From JAFAMB01 sp963775805 (lineage in GTDB: Bacteria > Verrucomicrobiota > Verrucomicrobiia > Chthoniobacterales > JAFAMB01), in the NCBI GenBank assembly GCA_963775805.1, contig CAVZKG010000007.1, positions 124,001-188,000 on the forward strand: 64,000 bases of DNA. The letters run 5' to 3'. Made by a program: the position numbers and the translations under genes. Of this stretch, positions 17,792-27,282 are shown piece after piece. The notes below the pieces were generated by a model that did not search any database, was not told the origin of the DNA, and worked only from the letters and a program-made list of their open reading frames with translations. The first letter of the stretch is position 1; each line of letters opens with the position of its first letter.

Positions 17792-18786
17792 GTGCGAACC
17801 GGCACCGTGGACTGACGTATGATCAGTTCGGGCTCGAATATCAGTGTTTGCACCGGCTTGATGCCCCGCAACCGCGCGAGCAAAAGTTCCATGGTGCTTT
17901 TTCCCATCTTTTCCACCGGTTGTGCGACAACGGTTAACGGTGGGTCCATGTAGCGCGCCCAGAAGGAATCATCAAAACTGACGATGGAAATATCGCCCGG
18001 AATCGTCACGTTGTTTTGGCGCAAATAGGCGATGACACCGGCGGTCATTTCGGCGTTGGCGACGAATAATCCGGTTGGCCGATGTCGCAGGCTGAATAGC
18101 TTCTCAGCGCATTGATAACCGGATTGCTGAAGAAAATTGCCGAACTGAACGAATCCTTTTCTTATTCGGATCCCATGAGCGGCAAGGGTGCCCGTGTATC
18201 CTGCGTAACGCCCCCGTCCGTTCGATAAATGCTGTGGCCCGGCGATAGTTCCGATCTCGCGATGTCCAAGCTCGACAAGATGCTGTACGGCAAGTTCAGC
18301 CCCTTTGCGATTATCAATCACCACGGTATCGACATTCTTCAGTCCAGACTCGCGGTCCAGATCTAGGAGAATCGCACCTGACCTCTGAAATCGACGCAGA
18401 AGATCGAGATTGGCGCCAGTCGAACAATTGATGACAGCGGAGACTTTCCGGTCCAGGAGAAGTTGGAGCGCAGTTTCCTCCTTGGCGCTGTCTTCATCGG
18501 CATTGCAAATCAAAAGGGTGTACCCATTTGCTCGAGCTTCGTCTTCAATTGCTTTGACCAGGTTTGCGAAGAAAAAATTGCGAATATCGGATAGGATCAC
18601 GCCGATTGTTCTGGTCTGTTGCGTACGCAGGGCTCGGCTCGTTCCGTTGGGCTTGTACCCATGGCGGTGGACAGCGGCTAGAACTCGCTGGCGTGTGTGT
18701 GAAGCGACGTCTTCGGGGCGACTGAGAGCTCTCGAGATCGTAGCGATGCTGAGGTTCAGCTCTTTGGCAAGATCGGTGAGAGTCAT
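17788..18786 (-). CDS. LacI-family transcriptional regulator
   Basis: 332 residues. The N-terminal helix-turn-helix and hinge are clear (TLTDLAKELNLSIATISRAL, then HGYKPNGTSRALRTQQTRTI), followed by a periplasmic-binding-like effector domain (VILSDIRNFFFANLVKAIED, DISIVSFDDSFWARYMDPPL). ATG 18786 is chosen over upstream in-frame codons because the HTH begins there. It is divergent from the CUT2 sugar importer, and a perfect LacI-type palindrome (18861-18876) lies between, so it most likely represses that operon and itself in the absence of the sugar. The ligand is not deducible. Confidence 0.93.
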   Translation of the reverse strand: MTLTDLAKELNLSIATISRALSRPEDVASHTRQRVLAAVHRHGYKPNGTSRALRTQQTRTIGVILSDIRNFFFANLVKAIEDEARANGYTLLICNADEDSAKEETALQLLLDRKVSAVINCSTGANLDLLRRFQRSGAILLDLDRESGLKNVDTVVIDNRKGAELAVQHLVELGHREIGTIAGPQHLSNGRGRYAGYTGTLAAHGIRIRKGFVQFGNFLQQSGYQCAEKLFSLRHRPTGLFVANAEMTAGVIAYLRQNNVTIPGDISIVSFDDSFWARYMDPPLTVVAQPVEKMGKSTMELLLARLRGIKPVQTLIFEPELIIRQSTVPVRT

Positions 18787-18860
18787 TGCAAGGGCAGACG
18801 CGCGCCGGGGACCAGAATCGACGAGCAGACTTGACAATAATTGCCACAACCGATAACTGC

Positions 18861-18876
18861 ATGTAAAGGTTTACAT
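18861..18876. promoter_or_regulatory. LacI-family operator palindrome
   Basis: ATGTAAAGGTTTACAT: perfect 7-base arms around GG. This differs at one base from the common LacI-family core TGTAAACGTTTACA. It sits 75 bases upstream of the regulator start and 121 bases upstream of the importer ATPase start. Confidence 0.7.
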
Positions 18877-18997
18877 TACCCCCCGAATTTTGTATTCCGC
18901 GATGTCCGCGGCGGAGCAATCACGTTCGGCACACGAAAAATGCTTTTCCTGTGCAGTTCAGGTTTCTCCGGCCTTCGATTGGCCCTTTTTAGCCCCT

Positions 18998-20593
18998 ATG
19001 GTTGGAACCACCGAACAACCCGAATCGCCGATTTCTCCGGCTCTGCAAATGCGTGGGATCTCAAAAAGTTTCGGTCCCACACAGGTGCTGCAAAATGTAG
19101 ATTTTGAGCTTCGCGCAGGAGAGATCCACGCGCTCATGGGTGAGAACGGTGCCGGGAAGTCGACTCTGATGAAAATTGCGGCAGGTCTGATCGATCCCTA
19201 TGACGGTGAGATCTTTGTCGCAGGCAAAAGTCTCCGGATGGCCACCCCTCGCGACGCGATGACAGCCGGTATCGCGATGATTCAACAAGAACTGAGTCTG
19301 GTTCCTGAGCTTGCCGTTGATGAAAATATATTTCTCGGTCAGGAAAAGATTCGCTCTCTTTTCTTTGTAAACCGGGAACAACAAATTCGATCCGCACGAG
19401 AAATTCTGCAGCCTCTCGATTTCCACGGTCGTATTGATCAGCCGGTTGCAAAGTTGCGGGTTGGCGAACAGCAACTGGTCGAAATCGCGAAGGCGCTTGT
19501 GTCTCGCGCCCGGATCCTGATCATGGATGAGCCAACGTCGGCTTTGTCAATCAACGAGACAGATCGCTTGTTCCAAGTGATACGTCGACTAGCGAAAGAG
19601 GGCGTTGCGATCGTCTATATCTCGCATCGGATGGAGGAGGTTTTTGCGCTGGCCGATCGTGTCACGGTCCTGCGGGATGGGAGACTGATTGGAAGCATGC
19701 CGAAGGAAAGTGCGAACCGCCGTGACATCATTCGGATGATGGTTGGCCGCGAGCTCCAGGAGGTCTTCGCAAGCGGGAAATCGGATACGGCGACTCGGAA
19801 GGCCGTATTGGAGGTGGCCGATCTCTGGCTTGAAAATCCAGCGCCGACACTCGCTCGTCCGATGCTTGTGCAGAATGTCAGTTTTGCGGTAGCGGCCGGC
19901 GAGGTGCTGGGCATCGCAGGTCTGCTTGGAGCCGGCCGGACGGAAACACTGGAAATCCTGTTCGGGTTGCATAAAGGGACCTCCGGGGGCGAGGTGCGAA
20001 TCGAAGGGAAAACTGTCCGACTCGCAAATCCGGTGGCTGCGAAGGCGGCTGGAATCGCGTTGGTGACCGAGGATCGTAAACGGGACGGATTGGTGCTCGG
20101 CGCGGGGATCGACCGGAACGCCGAACTACCGGTGCTCCGTACGATTGCTGCATTTGGCATGGTCTCCAGTGCCAAAGAATTGAAGTTGGCGGACCAGACG
20201 ATCGAACATCTCGGAATCCATGCCAGCGGTCCTAAACAGGCAGCGGGAACCCTTAGTGGAGGGAATCAGCAGAAACTCGTCATCGGCAAGTGGCTTTTGA
20301 CGAAACCTCGTGTGTTGCTGCTGGACGAGCCGACCCGTGGAATTGACGTGGGTGCGAAGGCCGAAATTTACCGGTTGATCGGGACGCTTGCCGAGCAAGG
20401 TCTGGCGATTCTATTCGTCTCTTCTGAGATGCCGGAACTAACATTGCTGAGCGATCGCATTCTTGTTTTGCGAGAAGGTCGCCCCACAGCCTTGCTTAGC
20501 CGGGAACAGTTTTCGCACGAAACAATTCTCGAATACGCCTCTCCTGGCGGGGCGATTCAACCCGAATTCGGTGAACTTGAGATGGCTCGATGA
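18998..20593 (+). CDS. CUT2 sugar ABC transporter, double ATP-binding protein (RbsA/XylG-like)
   Basis: 531 residues with two ABC domains, as usual for ribose/xylose-type importers. The first has Walker A GENGAGKST at 48-56, signature LRVGEQQLVEIAKAL and Walker B ILIMDEPTSALS; the second has a degenerate Walker A (GLLGAGRTETLEILFG) and a good signature (LSGGNQQKLVIGKWL) and Walker B (VLLLDEPTRGID). ATG 18998 is preferred; a longer frame from 18890 has no homology upstream. The stop overlaps the permease start by four bases. Substrate unknown. Confidence 0.94.
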   Translation: MVGTTEQPESPISPALQMRGISKSFGPTQVLQNVDFELRAGEIHALMGENGAGKSTLMKIAAGLIDPYDGEIFVAGKSLRMATPRDAMTAGIAMIQQELSLVPELAVDENIFLGQEKIRSLFFVNREQQIRSAREILQPLDFHGRIDQPVAKLRVGEQQLVEIAKALVSRARILIMDEPTSALSINETDRLFQVIRRLAKEGVAIVYISHRMEEVFALADRVTVLRDGRLIGSMPKESANRRDIIRMMVGRELQEVFASGKSDTATRKAVLEVADLWLENPAPTLARPMLVQNVSFAVAAGEVLGIAGLLGAGRTETLEILFGLHKGTSGGEVRIEGKTVRLANPVAAKAAGIALVTEDRKRDGLVLGAGIDRNAELPVLRTIAAFGMVSSAKELKLADQTIEHLGIHASGPKQAAGTLSGGNQQKLVIGKWLLTKPRVLLLDEPTRGIDVGAKAEIYRLIGTLAEQGLAILFVSSEMPELTLLSDRILVLREGRPTALLSREQFSHETILEYASPGGAIQPEFGELEMAR

Positions 20594-21897
20594 AAAGTGC
20601 TGTGCGATCCATCGGAAAGTTCCTGCTGCAGACAAAGCTTTTTTGGGGACTGGCTGTCCTTTATGCGGTCGGGATCATTTCTTCGCCCGTGAATCGAAAA
20701 GGGCTGAACATATTTTTGGAGCCGGGCAACCAATCCGACGTTCTTCGCCAAGTCTCCAACAATGGGATCATCGCAGTTGGAATGACCTTGGTAATTTTGA
20801 CCGGTGGCATTGATCTTTCCGTCGGCTCAATGATGGCGTTGGGGTCAGTTGTTTGTGCGATGCTTCTGACAGAACAGGGCTGGACTAACGCTTCGATGCT
20901 GGCAATCCCTCTTCTTGCGCTGGTCACATTTTTGTTATGTGCCTACCTGGTGCCGTTGATCGCCATTCACGCTGGCAAAAGTGCAACCAAGCCGGTTGAG
21001 AAAGCGAGTCCGGTTGCTCGATGGGCCGGCATCGGTCTTGGAGCGGTCTTGGCGATCGGTTCACTCTTCTGGACCGTTGCACAGATCGGTCCAAAATTCG
21101 GTGTTGCCGGAGTGTTACTTGCAGTACCGGCTGTCGGGCTCACGTTTGGAGCGATCAACGGACTGTTCATCACCAAAGGAAGAATGCAGCCCTTCATCGT
21201 GACGCTCGCGATGATGGTTGCAATTCTCGGAGTCGCACGTCTTTTGGGAGGATCGAACATGGCGGTTCATCCGGTTTATTCCGGGACCAACGCGACAGAG
21301 GATTTCGATATACTGCGTGCGTTGCTTTTCCAGGTCTTACCCGTTCCCGGAATCTTCTTTCTCATTGCCGTATTGATCTTTGGATTCGTGCTGAAATTCA
21401 GCACCTTCGGACGGTATATCTATGCGATCGGCGGAAACGAACAGGCAGCACGCTTAGCCGGAATTCAGGTCGATCAGCTGAAAATCGCTGTTTACGCGAT
21501 TTCCGGAATGCTCGCGTCCACAGCCGGGGTCCTTTATACAGCCCAATATCGACAGGGAAAGCCGGATGCAGGGGAAGGCGCTGAACTCGATGCGATTGCG
21601 GCAGTGGTTATCGGCGGCACGAATTTGATGGGCGGAAAAGGTTCGATGATCGGAACACTGGTCGGTGTACTGATCTTCGGATTTCTGGGCAACATCTTGC
21701 AACTACGGAACATCGACAGTAACACCCAGCTGGTTTTGAAGGGCGGTATCATTCTGGCGGCCGTGCTCCTTCAGGAGGGACAGGGCGGACTTTTCTGGCG
21801 ACAGATCCGAGCCCTGTTCCCGATTGTTGATCGCCGTTCAACTAAGCGAAACGATCCGCATCGTGTCGAGGAGGCAGGAACGCATCCGCAGACCTGA
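20590..21897 (+). CDS. CUT2 sugar ABC transporter permease (RbsC-like)
   Basis: 435 residues with about ten hydrophobic segments. Family motifs are present: MTLVILTGGIDLSVGSMMAL near residue 60-80, FIVTLAMMVAILGVARLL near 200, FGRYIYAIGGNEQAARLAGI near 275 and AIAAVVIGGTNLMGGKGSM near 340. It is about 110 residues longer than RbsC, partly because of a charged insertion near residue 130-145 (AGKSATKPVEKASPVARW) and a long charged tail. Start ATG overlaps the ATPase stop (ATGA). Confidence 0.93.
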   Translation: MKSAVRSIGKFLLQTKLFWGLAVLYAVGIISSPVNRKGLNIFLEPGNQSDVLRQVSNNGIIAVGMTLVILTGGIDLSVGSMMALGSVVCAMLLTEQGWTNASMLAIPLLALVTFLLCAYLVPLIAIHAGKSATKPVEKASPVARWAGIGLGAVLAIGSLFWTVAQIGPKFGVAGVLLAVPAVGLTFGAINGLFITKGRMQPFIVTLAMMVAILGVARLLGGSNMAVHPVYSGTNATEDFDILRALLFQVLPVPGIFFLIAVLIFGFVLKFSTFGRYIYAIGGNEQAARLAGIQVDQLKIAVYAISGMLASTAGVLYTAQYRQGKPDAGEGAELDAIAAVVIGGTNLMGGKGSMIGTLVGVLIFGFLGNILQLRNIDSNTQLVLKGGIILAAVLLQEGQGGLFWRQIRALFPIVDRRSTKRNDPHRVEEAGTHPQT

Positions 21898-21995
21898 TAT
21901 GGGTGAAAAGGCTTTGACTGGCAATTTCAATTAGTACCGCCGGCAGTTTGCCGGTCTATGAAGCAAACAGAGAGAAAAAAAGAAGCACCCCCCTT

Positions 21996-22958
21996 ATGAA
22001 CAGGAGATCGTTTATTAAAGGAACGGTTGTTGCCGCGGCAGCATCAACGGTTTTTAAACCATTCTATATTCGAGCCGAATCGAAAAAATACCGATTCGGT
22101 TTTTCCCAGGTTACGACCGTTGAACCGTGGCGCGTCCAGTTCAACAAAGACATGATCAAGGAAGCTGCAAAACATCCCGAACTCGAACTGATCATCACGG
22201 ACGGTCAGGACAAGACCGAGAAGCAGGTAGCCGACGTCGAAAATCTGATTCAACAGGGAGTCGACGTTTTGCTGGTCAGTCCCAAGGAATCAGCCGGATT
22301 GACCGGAGTCGTACTGAAGGCAATCGACGCCAAGATTCCTGTGATCATACTGGATCGAAACGTCGAGACTGATAAGTATAACCAGTTCATCGGCGGTGAT
22401 AATGTCTTGATCGGCAACGAAGTCGGTAAATATGCCGTGGAACTGCTGGGCGGAGAAGGCAAAGCGAAAGGAAATATCGTCGAGCTCTGGGGTGGCATGG
22501 GGACTCAGCCTGCTCATGATCGCCATGACGGGTTTGCCGCGCATGTGAGCAAGGAAAGCGGGATAAAATCGCTGCTGCAACCGATGGACTGTGACTGGAA
22601 ACAGCAGAAGGCGTACGAAGTGATGGCAACCGCTCTCAAGAGCTTTGATCATATCGACCTTATCTATGGGCACAATGATCCGGAAGCTTATGGTGCCTAT
22701 CTCGCAGCGAAGGATGCCGGACGTGAAAAGGAAATGAAAATCCTTGGAATCGACGGACTGCCGGACGAAGGAGTCACCTGGGTCTCAAAAGGCCAGCTCA
22801 CTGCCACCTTCCTCTATGCCACTCCGGGAGCCGAAGGAGTCCGCCAGGGTTTGAAGATTGTGAACGGCGAGACTGTGGAAAAGAAAATCACGCTCCCAAC
22901 CATGCGGATCGACAGCACCAATGCGCAGCAGATCCTGAAAGACAACGGATTAGCGTAG
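21996..22958 (+). CDS. Sugar-binding periplasmic protein (CUT2 type) with twin-arginine leader
   Basis: 320 residues. The leader MNRRSFIKGTVVAAAASTVF has an RRSFIKG twin-arginine motif and a hydrophobic core, suggesting Tat export rather than Sec. The mature part is a type I binding protein: FGFSQVTTVEPWRVQFNKDM, DGQDKTEKQVADVENLIQQG, IPVIILDRNVE, LIYGHNDPEAYGAYLAAKDA. I chose ATG 21996 because the leader begins there; the upstream 16 codons add nothing. Third gene of the importer operon, about 100 bases after the permease. Confidence 0.92.
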   Translation: MNRRSFIKGTVVAAAASTVFKPFYIRAESKKYRFGFSQVTTVEPWRVQFNKDMIKEAAKHPELELIITDGQDKTEKQVADVENLIQQGVDVLLVSPKESAGLTGVVLKAIDAKIPVIILDRNVETDKYNQFIGGDNVLIGNEVGKYAVELLGGEGKAKGNIVELWGGMGTQPAHDRHDGFAAHVSKESGIKSLLQPMDCDWKQQKAYEVMATALKSFDHIDLIYGHNDPEAYGAYLAAKDAGREKEMKILGIDGLPDEGVTWVSKGQLTATFLYATPGAEGVRQGLKIVNGETVEKKITLPTMRIDSTNAQQILKDNGLA

Positions 22959-22997
22959 AACGTCGCGAGAAACCGGTCTCCGAAACTTGGAAATTCG

Positions 22998-23028
22998 CAG
23001 TGATCCGTGTCGATGGCGCGGATCACTG
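22998..23028. terminator. Bidirectional terminator-like hairpin
   Basis: Perfect 10-bp stem (22998-23007 with 23019-23028) and an 11-base loop between the convergent binding-protein and DUF4126 genes. The T-run after it is weak. Confidence 0.5.
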
Positions 23029-23043
23029 TGGAATCTGATTTGG

Positions 23044-24069
23044 CTACGCGAGAGCGAGCGGCCGAGCCTGCTCGACCCTCGATTCGAGTGCCGCGGCAAC
23101 TTTCGTTGCCAGCGCGACCCGGCTTCGATCGAACTTGAAGCTGTAGTGACGATTCTTTTCCAGGGTATTCAGATGTAATTCCTCACAAAGCAGACGCCGT
23201 TCAAGTGATGCTGTGAACCGCTCGATCTCCACCATTTTGAACGCGCCGCCCAGCAACGTTCGTTTTGTGGCAAAGTAAACCTTGGACGGTTCTTGCGTCG
23301 TTGCGACCAGGAATCCGAACCGGTTCGGCTCTAGAAACTTGCCTTTCGCTGAAACGCAGGGCACGGCCCAATCCACGGTCGCGGAATCACCAATTAGGCG
23401 CCGCAACGAAGCCCCATAGGCCGAAGGCAGGTGAGTCGGGAGTTTTTCGGGATCACCGGCCACAGGAAGTTGATTCAGCTTTCTCGAAATGAACCAGAGG
23501 TTCGTCGAGATTGACCGCCAAAGCCTCGGGAGGAAATAAATCGTGACGGCGAACACGAGAGAAAGAAAAGAGCAGACCGCTATCGGATATTTCCAGATGA
23601 GTGCGACTCCGCCTACAACCATCACATTCTCCGCAGTACTGACGGCAATATTCGAAAATGGTTCCGGTGAACTATTGACTATCAGGCGAGTGCCGGCTTT
23701 GAGACTGTGGGATGTAAAACTCATCGCGCCACCAAGAAGCGCTACGATGACTTCGAATACTGGGTCAGTATGACCGAGCGCCCGGGTGGCAAGAAAAGCG
23801 CCTCCGATCGGCCTGATGAACGTGTGGACCGCATCTGAAATTGAATCGACCCACGGGATTTTGTCCGCAAAAAATTCGATCGCGAACAGGAGCCCTGAAA
23901 CGACAAGAACAGCCGGATCACCCAGAACAGCGAGCGAATCGTACTGCGGTGCTAAATGAACCCATCCGGAATGGATGGCGAGCCCGGAAGCGAAGACGGT
24001 CAGGTATAAACTGTACCCGGAAAGTGCAGCGAGCCCCAGAGCAAGGGAGAGTGTCTGAAGGACTTCCAT
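23044..24069 (-). CDS. DUF4126 family membrane protein
   Basis: 341 residues. Residues 1-about 200 match DUF4126: QTLSLALGLAALSGYSLYLT, then FFADKIPWVDSISDAVHTFI and GAFLATRALGH, with about six membrane segments. A soluble C-terminal extension of about 120 residues follows (from LWRSISTNLWFISRKLNQL), longer than in the short family members. It begins at ATG 24069. No operon partner. The function of the family is unknown. Confidence 0.85.
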   Translation of the reverse strand: MEVLQTLSLALGLAALSGYSLYLTVFASGLAIHSGWVHLAPQYDSLAVLGDPAVLVVSGLLFAIEFFADKIPWVDSISDAVHTFIRPIGGAFLATRALGHTDPVFEVIVALLGGAMSFTSHSLKAGTRLIVNSSPEPFSNIAVSTAENVMVVGGVALIWKYPIAVCSFLSLVFAVTIYFLPRLWRSISTNLWFISRKLNQLPVAGDPEKLPTHLPSAYGASLRRLIGDSATVDWAVPCVSAKGKFLEPNRFGFLVATTQEPSKVYFATKRTLLGGAFKMVEIERFTASLERRLLCEELHLNTLEKNRHYSFKFDRSRVALATKVAAALESRVEQARPLALA

Positions 24070-24166
24070 AATTAAACCGATAAATACTCCTCCAGACGTT
24101 CCGAATCAAATACAGACACTGACGGAATTTGCTTGTGGCCGATCGCTCACTCTTATTTTTTCATCT

Positions 24167-24487
24167 CTAAATCAGGTGTTTTTCTTTCGCGATCGTCTCC
24201 AGAATTGCCTGTGTACGTTTCCCGAGCACTCCTTTGATGATCCGTCCGGTCCACACTCCCGTATGATCCGACGGACAGAATACTAACTCGATCCCATCGG
24301 ACGACCAGCAGCCGACCAAATCTGAGTGTTTGTGCCTTTCGAAATAACTTCCGAGCCTGAACCTCAATTCCTGCATTGGCTTTCTGCTACGATTGAGATA
24401 GGGCGAAACTCGTGTCCGGTCACCCGGCATGATCTTCATCGTTTCTTTAATCTCTTCGGAGAGAATAAAATCTGCCTGGAATTCCAT
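24167..24487 (-). CDS. Small protein of unknown function
   Basis: 106 residues beginning MEFQADFILSEEIKETMKIM. The start ATG 24487 is set by a strong Shine-Dalgarno (GAGGAG, five bases before the ATG); an extended frame upstream lacks one. The product is basic, without membrane helices or a leader. Residues 60-80 (GCWSSDGIELVFCPSDHTGV) contain two Cys, and the end is helical and charged. I do not recognise a family, and no neighbour suggests a role. Confidence 0.65.
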   Translation of the reverse strand: MEFQADFILSEEIKETMKIMPGDRTRVSPYLNRSRKPMQELRFRLGSYFERHKHSDLVGCWSSDGIELVFCPSDHTGVWTGRIIKGVLGKRTQAILETIAKEKHLI

Positions 24488-24767
24488 AATTTCTCCTCTG
24501 GTGGAGATCAGTTGATCTATCGTTCTTGCAGCGAGTCGACTAGGTACTGCAGGCATGGTGCAATACCGTTTTGCTAATGTGTACGTCGCAGAGACTGTCG
24601 TAAACCAGTCGCCGACGGGTCGCTCGACCAATCAGTTCGCGCTCAACCTGTCTGGTGGGTCTATGCGAGCCGCGATTGCCGGCCGAAAACAAGCAAACCT
24701 CAGGCTTTGGTCGTTACGATAAAATCAATTATCGGATAGCGCTGATTTCGGGTATCTGAGTCGGGAC

Positions 24768-25328
24768 TCAGCCAGGCACCGAAACATGTTCAATCGCGTA
24801 CAGTTCCGATTTCCATTGAAACTCAGGCTTTTCTTCCCAAAGAGTGAGCGTGACGAGGTCCCACTGCCCGGGGTCAAAAGCGATAATCTGAATCAGTGCT
24901 CCATCGGCTGCCGCGCGCTTAGTCCAATCGCTCACAAACGTTCCCGCATTTGACTTTCGTGGAATGCCAACCGTCTGCCGCCGCACGAACTGCGCCCGGC
25001 CCAGCGATAGAAAGTCTCCGATGATCGATTGCGGTAACCACCAACGCACGGGCGGCCGCGCGAAAGCGTCGATATAGGAATGAAACCGGTCGCTGGTCAG
25101 GAAGCTCGCCATGCTTTGCAAGTCATGCCAAAGATAGATTGAACTGTATTCGCTGATCGGTGCTGAATGGTAGTCGTTTACAACCATCAACTTGAAATGC
25201 AGTCCGGGATAGTGATCGAATATCGGGTTAAGATCTGCCACCCGTTTCCGAATGATCCCAAGGTCGGTTTGATCCGGGAGCGGAGTCTGATACTGCATCA
25301 GGACAGCATGAGTAAGGTCAGGATTCAT
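24768..25328 (-). CDS. DUF4865 family protein
   Basis: 186 residues. Pattern VLMQYQTPLPDQTDLGIIRKRVADLNPIFDHYPGLHFKL is the hallmark start of DUF4865, with later matches (YLWHDLQSMASFL, ARPPVRWW) giving a dimeric alpha-beta barrel-like fold, related to monooxygenase-type small proteins. ATG 25328 is preferred; another Met lies ten codons on. It is divergent from a LysR-type regulator with an 83-base gap, the arrangement usually seen for DUF4865 genes, so the regulator probably controls it. Confidence 0.85.
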   Translation of the reverse strand: MNPDLTHAVLMQYQTPLPDQTDLGIIRKRVADLNPIFDHYPGLHFKLMVVNDYHSAPISEYSSIYLWHDLQSMASFLTSDRFHSYIDAFARPPVRWWLPQSIIGDFLSLGRAQFVRRQTVGIPRKSNAGTFVSDWTKRAAADGALIQIIAFDPGQWDLVTLTLWEEKPEFQWKSELYAIEHVSVPG

Positions 25329-25371
25329 AAAGGATACGTCCAGATAACGCGAAAAATGAAATGAGGAAAAT

Positions 25372-25383
25372 TGATTTAAATCA
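25372..25383. promoter_or_regulatory. Palindrome between DUF4865 and LysR genes
   Basis: TGATTTAAATCA is a perfect 12-base palindrome in the 83-base divergent gap. It fits a LysR-type recognition site (T-N11-A class) only loosely. Confidence 0.4.
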
Positions 25384-25411
25384 TCCTGGCAATGAATTAA
25401 ACTGAAGCGAC

Positions 25412-26278
25412 ATGAGTCCTGCATTAGATCTCGAACTGCTGCGTACCTTGTCGTTGGCTGTCGAACGCGGGAGCTTTAAGCAAGCCGCCTCCCTCGTCGG
25501 GCGGACTCAGTCCGCAGTCAGTCTACAGATGCGACGGTTGGAAGGAATTGTCGGTCTCCCTTTGTTTCGCCGGAACGGACGTCACTTGCTCTTAACGGAG
25601 ACAGGTGAGGTCCTGCTTGATTATGCCAGGCGAATGCTGACGTTGAATGACGAAGCGCTTTTGGCGGCGAGTGGTGTTAAGCTCGAAGGAAAGATTCGTC
25701 TTGGGCTACTGCAGGATTTTGCCGAAGCAGTACTTCCAGCAGCCTTGGCCACATTCTCAAGAGCGCAACCTGCAATTCAGATGCACGTGCAGGTCGATAC
25801 CTCTTCACGATTGATTGAGAAGGTCAAACAGAGGGCTCTGGATCTGGCTGTTCTCTATACGCTCGGCGAAGGTATGCCCGGGGTTACTTCCATTCGTGTG
25901 GCCCGGGTGCCGATGGTTTGGGTTCTTCCCTTGCACGAGGAAATGGTCAAACCATGGAAGCTCGTTCTGTTGGAGCCTCCGTGTCTGTTCTATGACGTCG
26001 CGACCGATGTACTCAAGAAATCGCGAGTGCCCTGGATTCAGACTTTCTCCAGCCCAAGTCTTGCGGCGAACTGGGCTGCCTTGGAAGCCGGCTTGGGAAT
26101 CTCTCTTCGTACACCAATCGGGTTGCCGAAGAAGCTTCAAAGCCGGAGAACTCTTTCCGGCACGCCGAAATTGCCACACATCAATGTCACGATGATTCAG
26201 GCCGAGAGCTTGTTGCAGCCGGCTGTTTCGCGCTTGAGTCAGGTCGTGATTCGATGTCTGCAGGATTACCTCGCGTGA
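25412..26278 (+). CDS. LysR-type transcriptional regulator
   Basis: 288 residues. N-terminal winged HTH: LELLRTLSLAVERGSFKQAA, then RTQSAVSLQMRRLEGIVGLP and FRRNGRHLLLTETGEVLLDY. The effector domain follows (GKIRLGLLQDFAEAVLPAAL). Divergent from the DUF4865 gene, which is its likely target; LysR proteins usually also control their own gene. The ligand is unknown. Confidence 0.93.
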   Translation: MSPALDLELLRTLSLAVERGSFKQAASLVGRTQSAVSLQMRRLEGIVGLPLFRRNGRHLLLTETGEVLLDYARRMLTLNDEALLAASGVKLEGKIRLGLLQDFAEAVLPAALATFSRAQPAIQMHVQVDTSSRLIEKVKQRALDLAVLYTLGEGMPGVTSIRVARVPMVWVLPLHEEMVKPWKLVLLEPPCLFYDVATDVLKKSRVPWIQTFSSPSLAANWAALEAGLGISLRTPIGLPKKLQSRRTLSGTPKLPHINVTMIQAESLLQPAVSRLSQVVIRCLQDYLA

Positions 26279-26311
26279 ACTGGCTCGGCTTTGCCCGATT
26301 GCAACAATTTT

Positions 26312-26401
26312 TCAATTTCCAAGATCAGTGCGCTCTGGTTCTTCGCCGTGCATCGGGCTGCCCATCAGTCCAGTCCCAACAAATCCAAGTTCTGTGATCA
26401 T
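26312..26401 (-). pseudogene. N-terminal remnant of a 6PGDH-like NAD(P) oxidoreductase
   Basis: The ATG at 26401 overlaps the stop of the SMP-30 gene (ATGA), and the first residues MITELGFVGTGLMGSPM are the GxGxMGxPM nucleotide-binding start of the 3-hydroxyisobutyrate/tartronate-semialdehyde reductase family. After residue 17 the frame leaves homology and stops within 12 codons; the family needs about 290 residues. A one-base shift gives a continuing frame (MARRRTRALILEIEKLLQ), so the gene was cut down by frameshift and deletion. Context suggests it once was the next step of a sugar-acid pathway. Confidence 0.6.
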
Positions 26402-27282
26402 GGCTCCTGCACTCCGCGAGTGTTGAGAGCAATGGCATAGAGCGACGTGGACGCCGCGATGTACAGGATGTTTTTTTCCGGGCCGCCAAAGGTGACGTTC
26501 CCTACTATTTCCGGAACGGGAATTTTGCCTATGAACGTACAATCCGGCGCATAGATATGAACCCCATAGTGAGCACTCGTAAAAATGTTTCCGTATATAT
26601 CAACGCGAAACCCGTCTGCAGCACCGGGGTTAATTTCAGCAAACAAACGCGGATTCGACACGGTGCGTCCCCCGATCACATCGAACGCGACGATGTGATG
26701 GTTGCCGTCAGCGCGAAACGCACAGGATGTGTCTGCGACGTACAGTACCGATTCGTCAGGTGAAAACGCGAGTCCATTTGGCTCTTCGACGTAGTCTGTG
26801 ACGATGCTCAGTTCGCTCGTCGCAGCATCGAATCGAAAGACGTAATTGTCGCCGAGTTCGCTTTCTGCTTGATACCCTTCCCGGTTGCTGGCGATTCCGT
26901 ATGGAGGATCGGTGAACCAGATGGTGCCGTCAGACTTCACCACAAGGTCGTTGGGTGAGTTGAGCCGTTTCCCTTCGAAGCGATCCACAAGAATCGACAC
27001 CGAACCGTCTGGTTCAGTGCGACTGATACAGCGCCTCCCGTGCTCGCAACTGAGCAACCGCCCTTCAGTGTCGAAATAATGACCGTTTTCGAAATTGGCC
27101 GGGCTGCGCCAGACGGTCATTCCGTCCGCTTTGGACCAACGTAGGAGACGATTATTTGGTATATCGCTCCAGACGACACTTTCATCGCTGGCAAAATAAG
27201 CGGGTCCTTCGCTCCAGATTGCACCCGTTGCCAAACGGATTAGTTCCGAGCCGAGAGGTACGAGATTCTCGAGTGAGTTCAT
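26398..27282 (-). CDS. SMP-30/gluconolactonase family lactonase
   Basis: 294 residues, one six-bladed beta-propeller. Hydrolyses sugar lactones by family. Features: EGPAYFASDESVVWSDIPNN (metal-binding Glu in EGP), NGHYFDTEGRLLSCEHGRR, NSPNDLVVKSDGTIWFTDPPYG (the N-D pair) and EPNGLAFSPDESVLYVADTS. It is cytoplasmic (no leader). Its downstream partner is a truncated oxidoreductase, and the upstream 400 bases hold only broken frames, so it looks like a survivor of a decayed sugar-acid catabolic operon. Confidence 0.92.
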   Translation of the reverse strand: MNSLENLVPLGSELIRLATGAIWSEGPAYFASDESVVWSDIPNNRLLRWSKADGMTVWRSPANFENGHYFDTEGRLLSCEHGRRCISRTEPDGSVSILVDRFEGKRLNSPNDLVVKSDGTIWFTDPPYGIASNREGYQAESELGDNYVFRFDAATSELSIVTDYVEEPNGLAFSPDESVLYVADTSCAFRADGNHHIVAFDVIGGRTVSNPRLFAEINPGAADGFRVDIYGNIFTSAHYGVHIYAPDCTFIGKIPVPEIVGNVTFGGPEKNILYIAASTSLYAIALNTRGVQEP

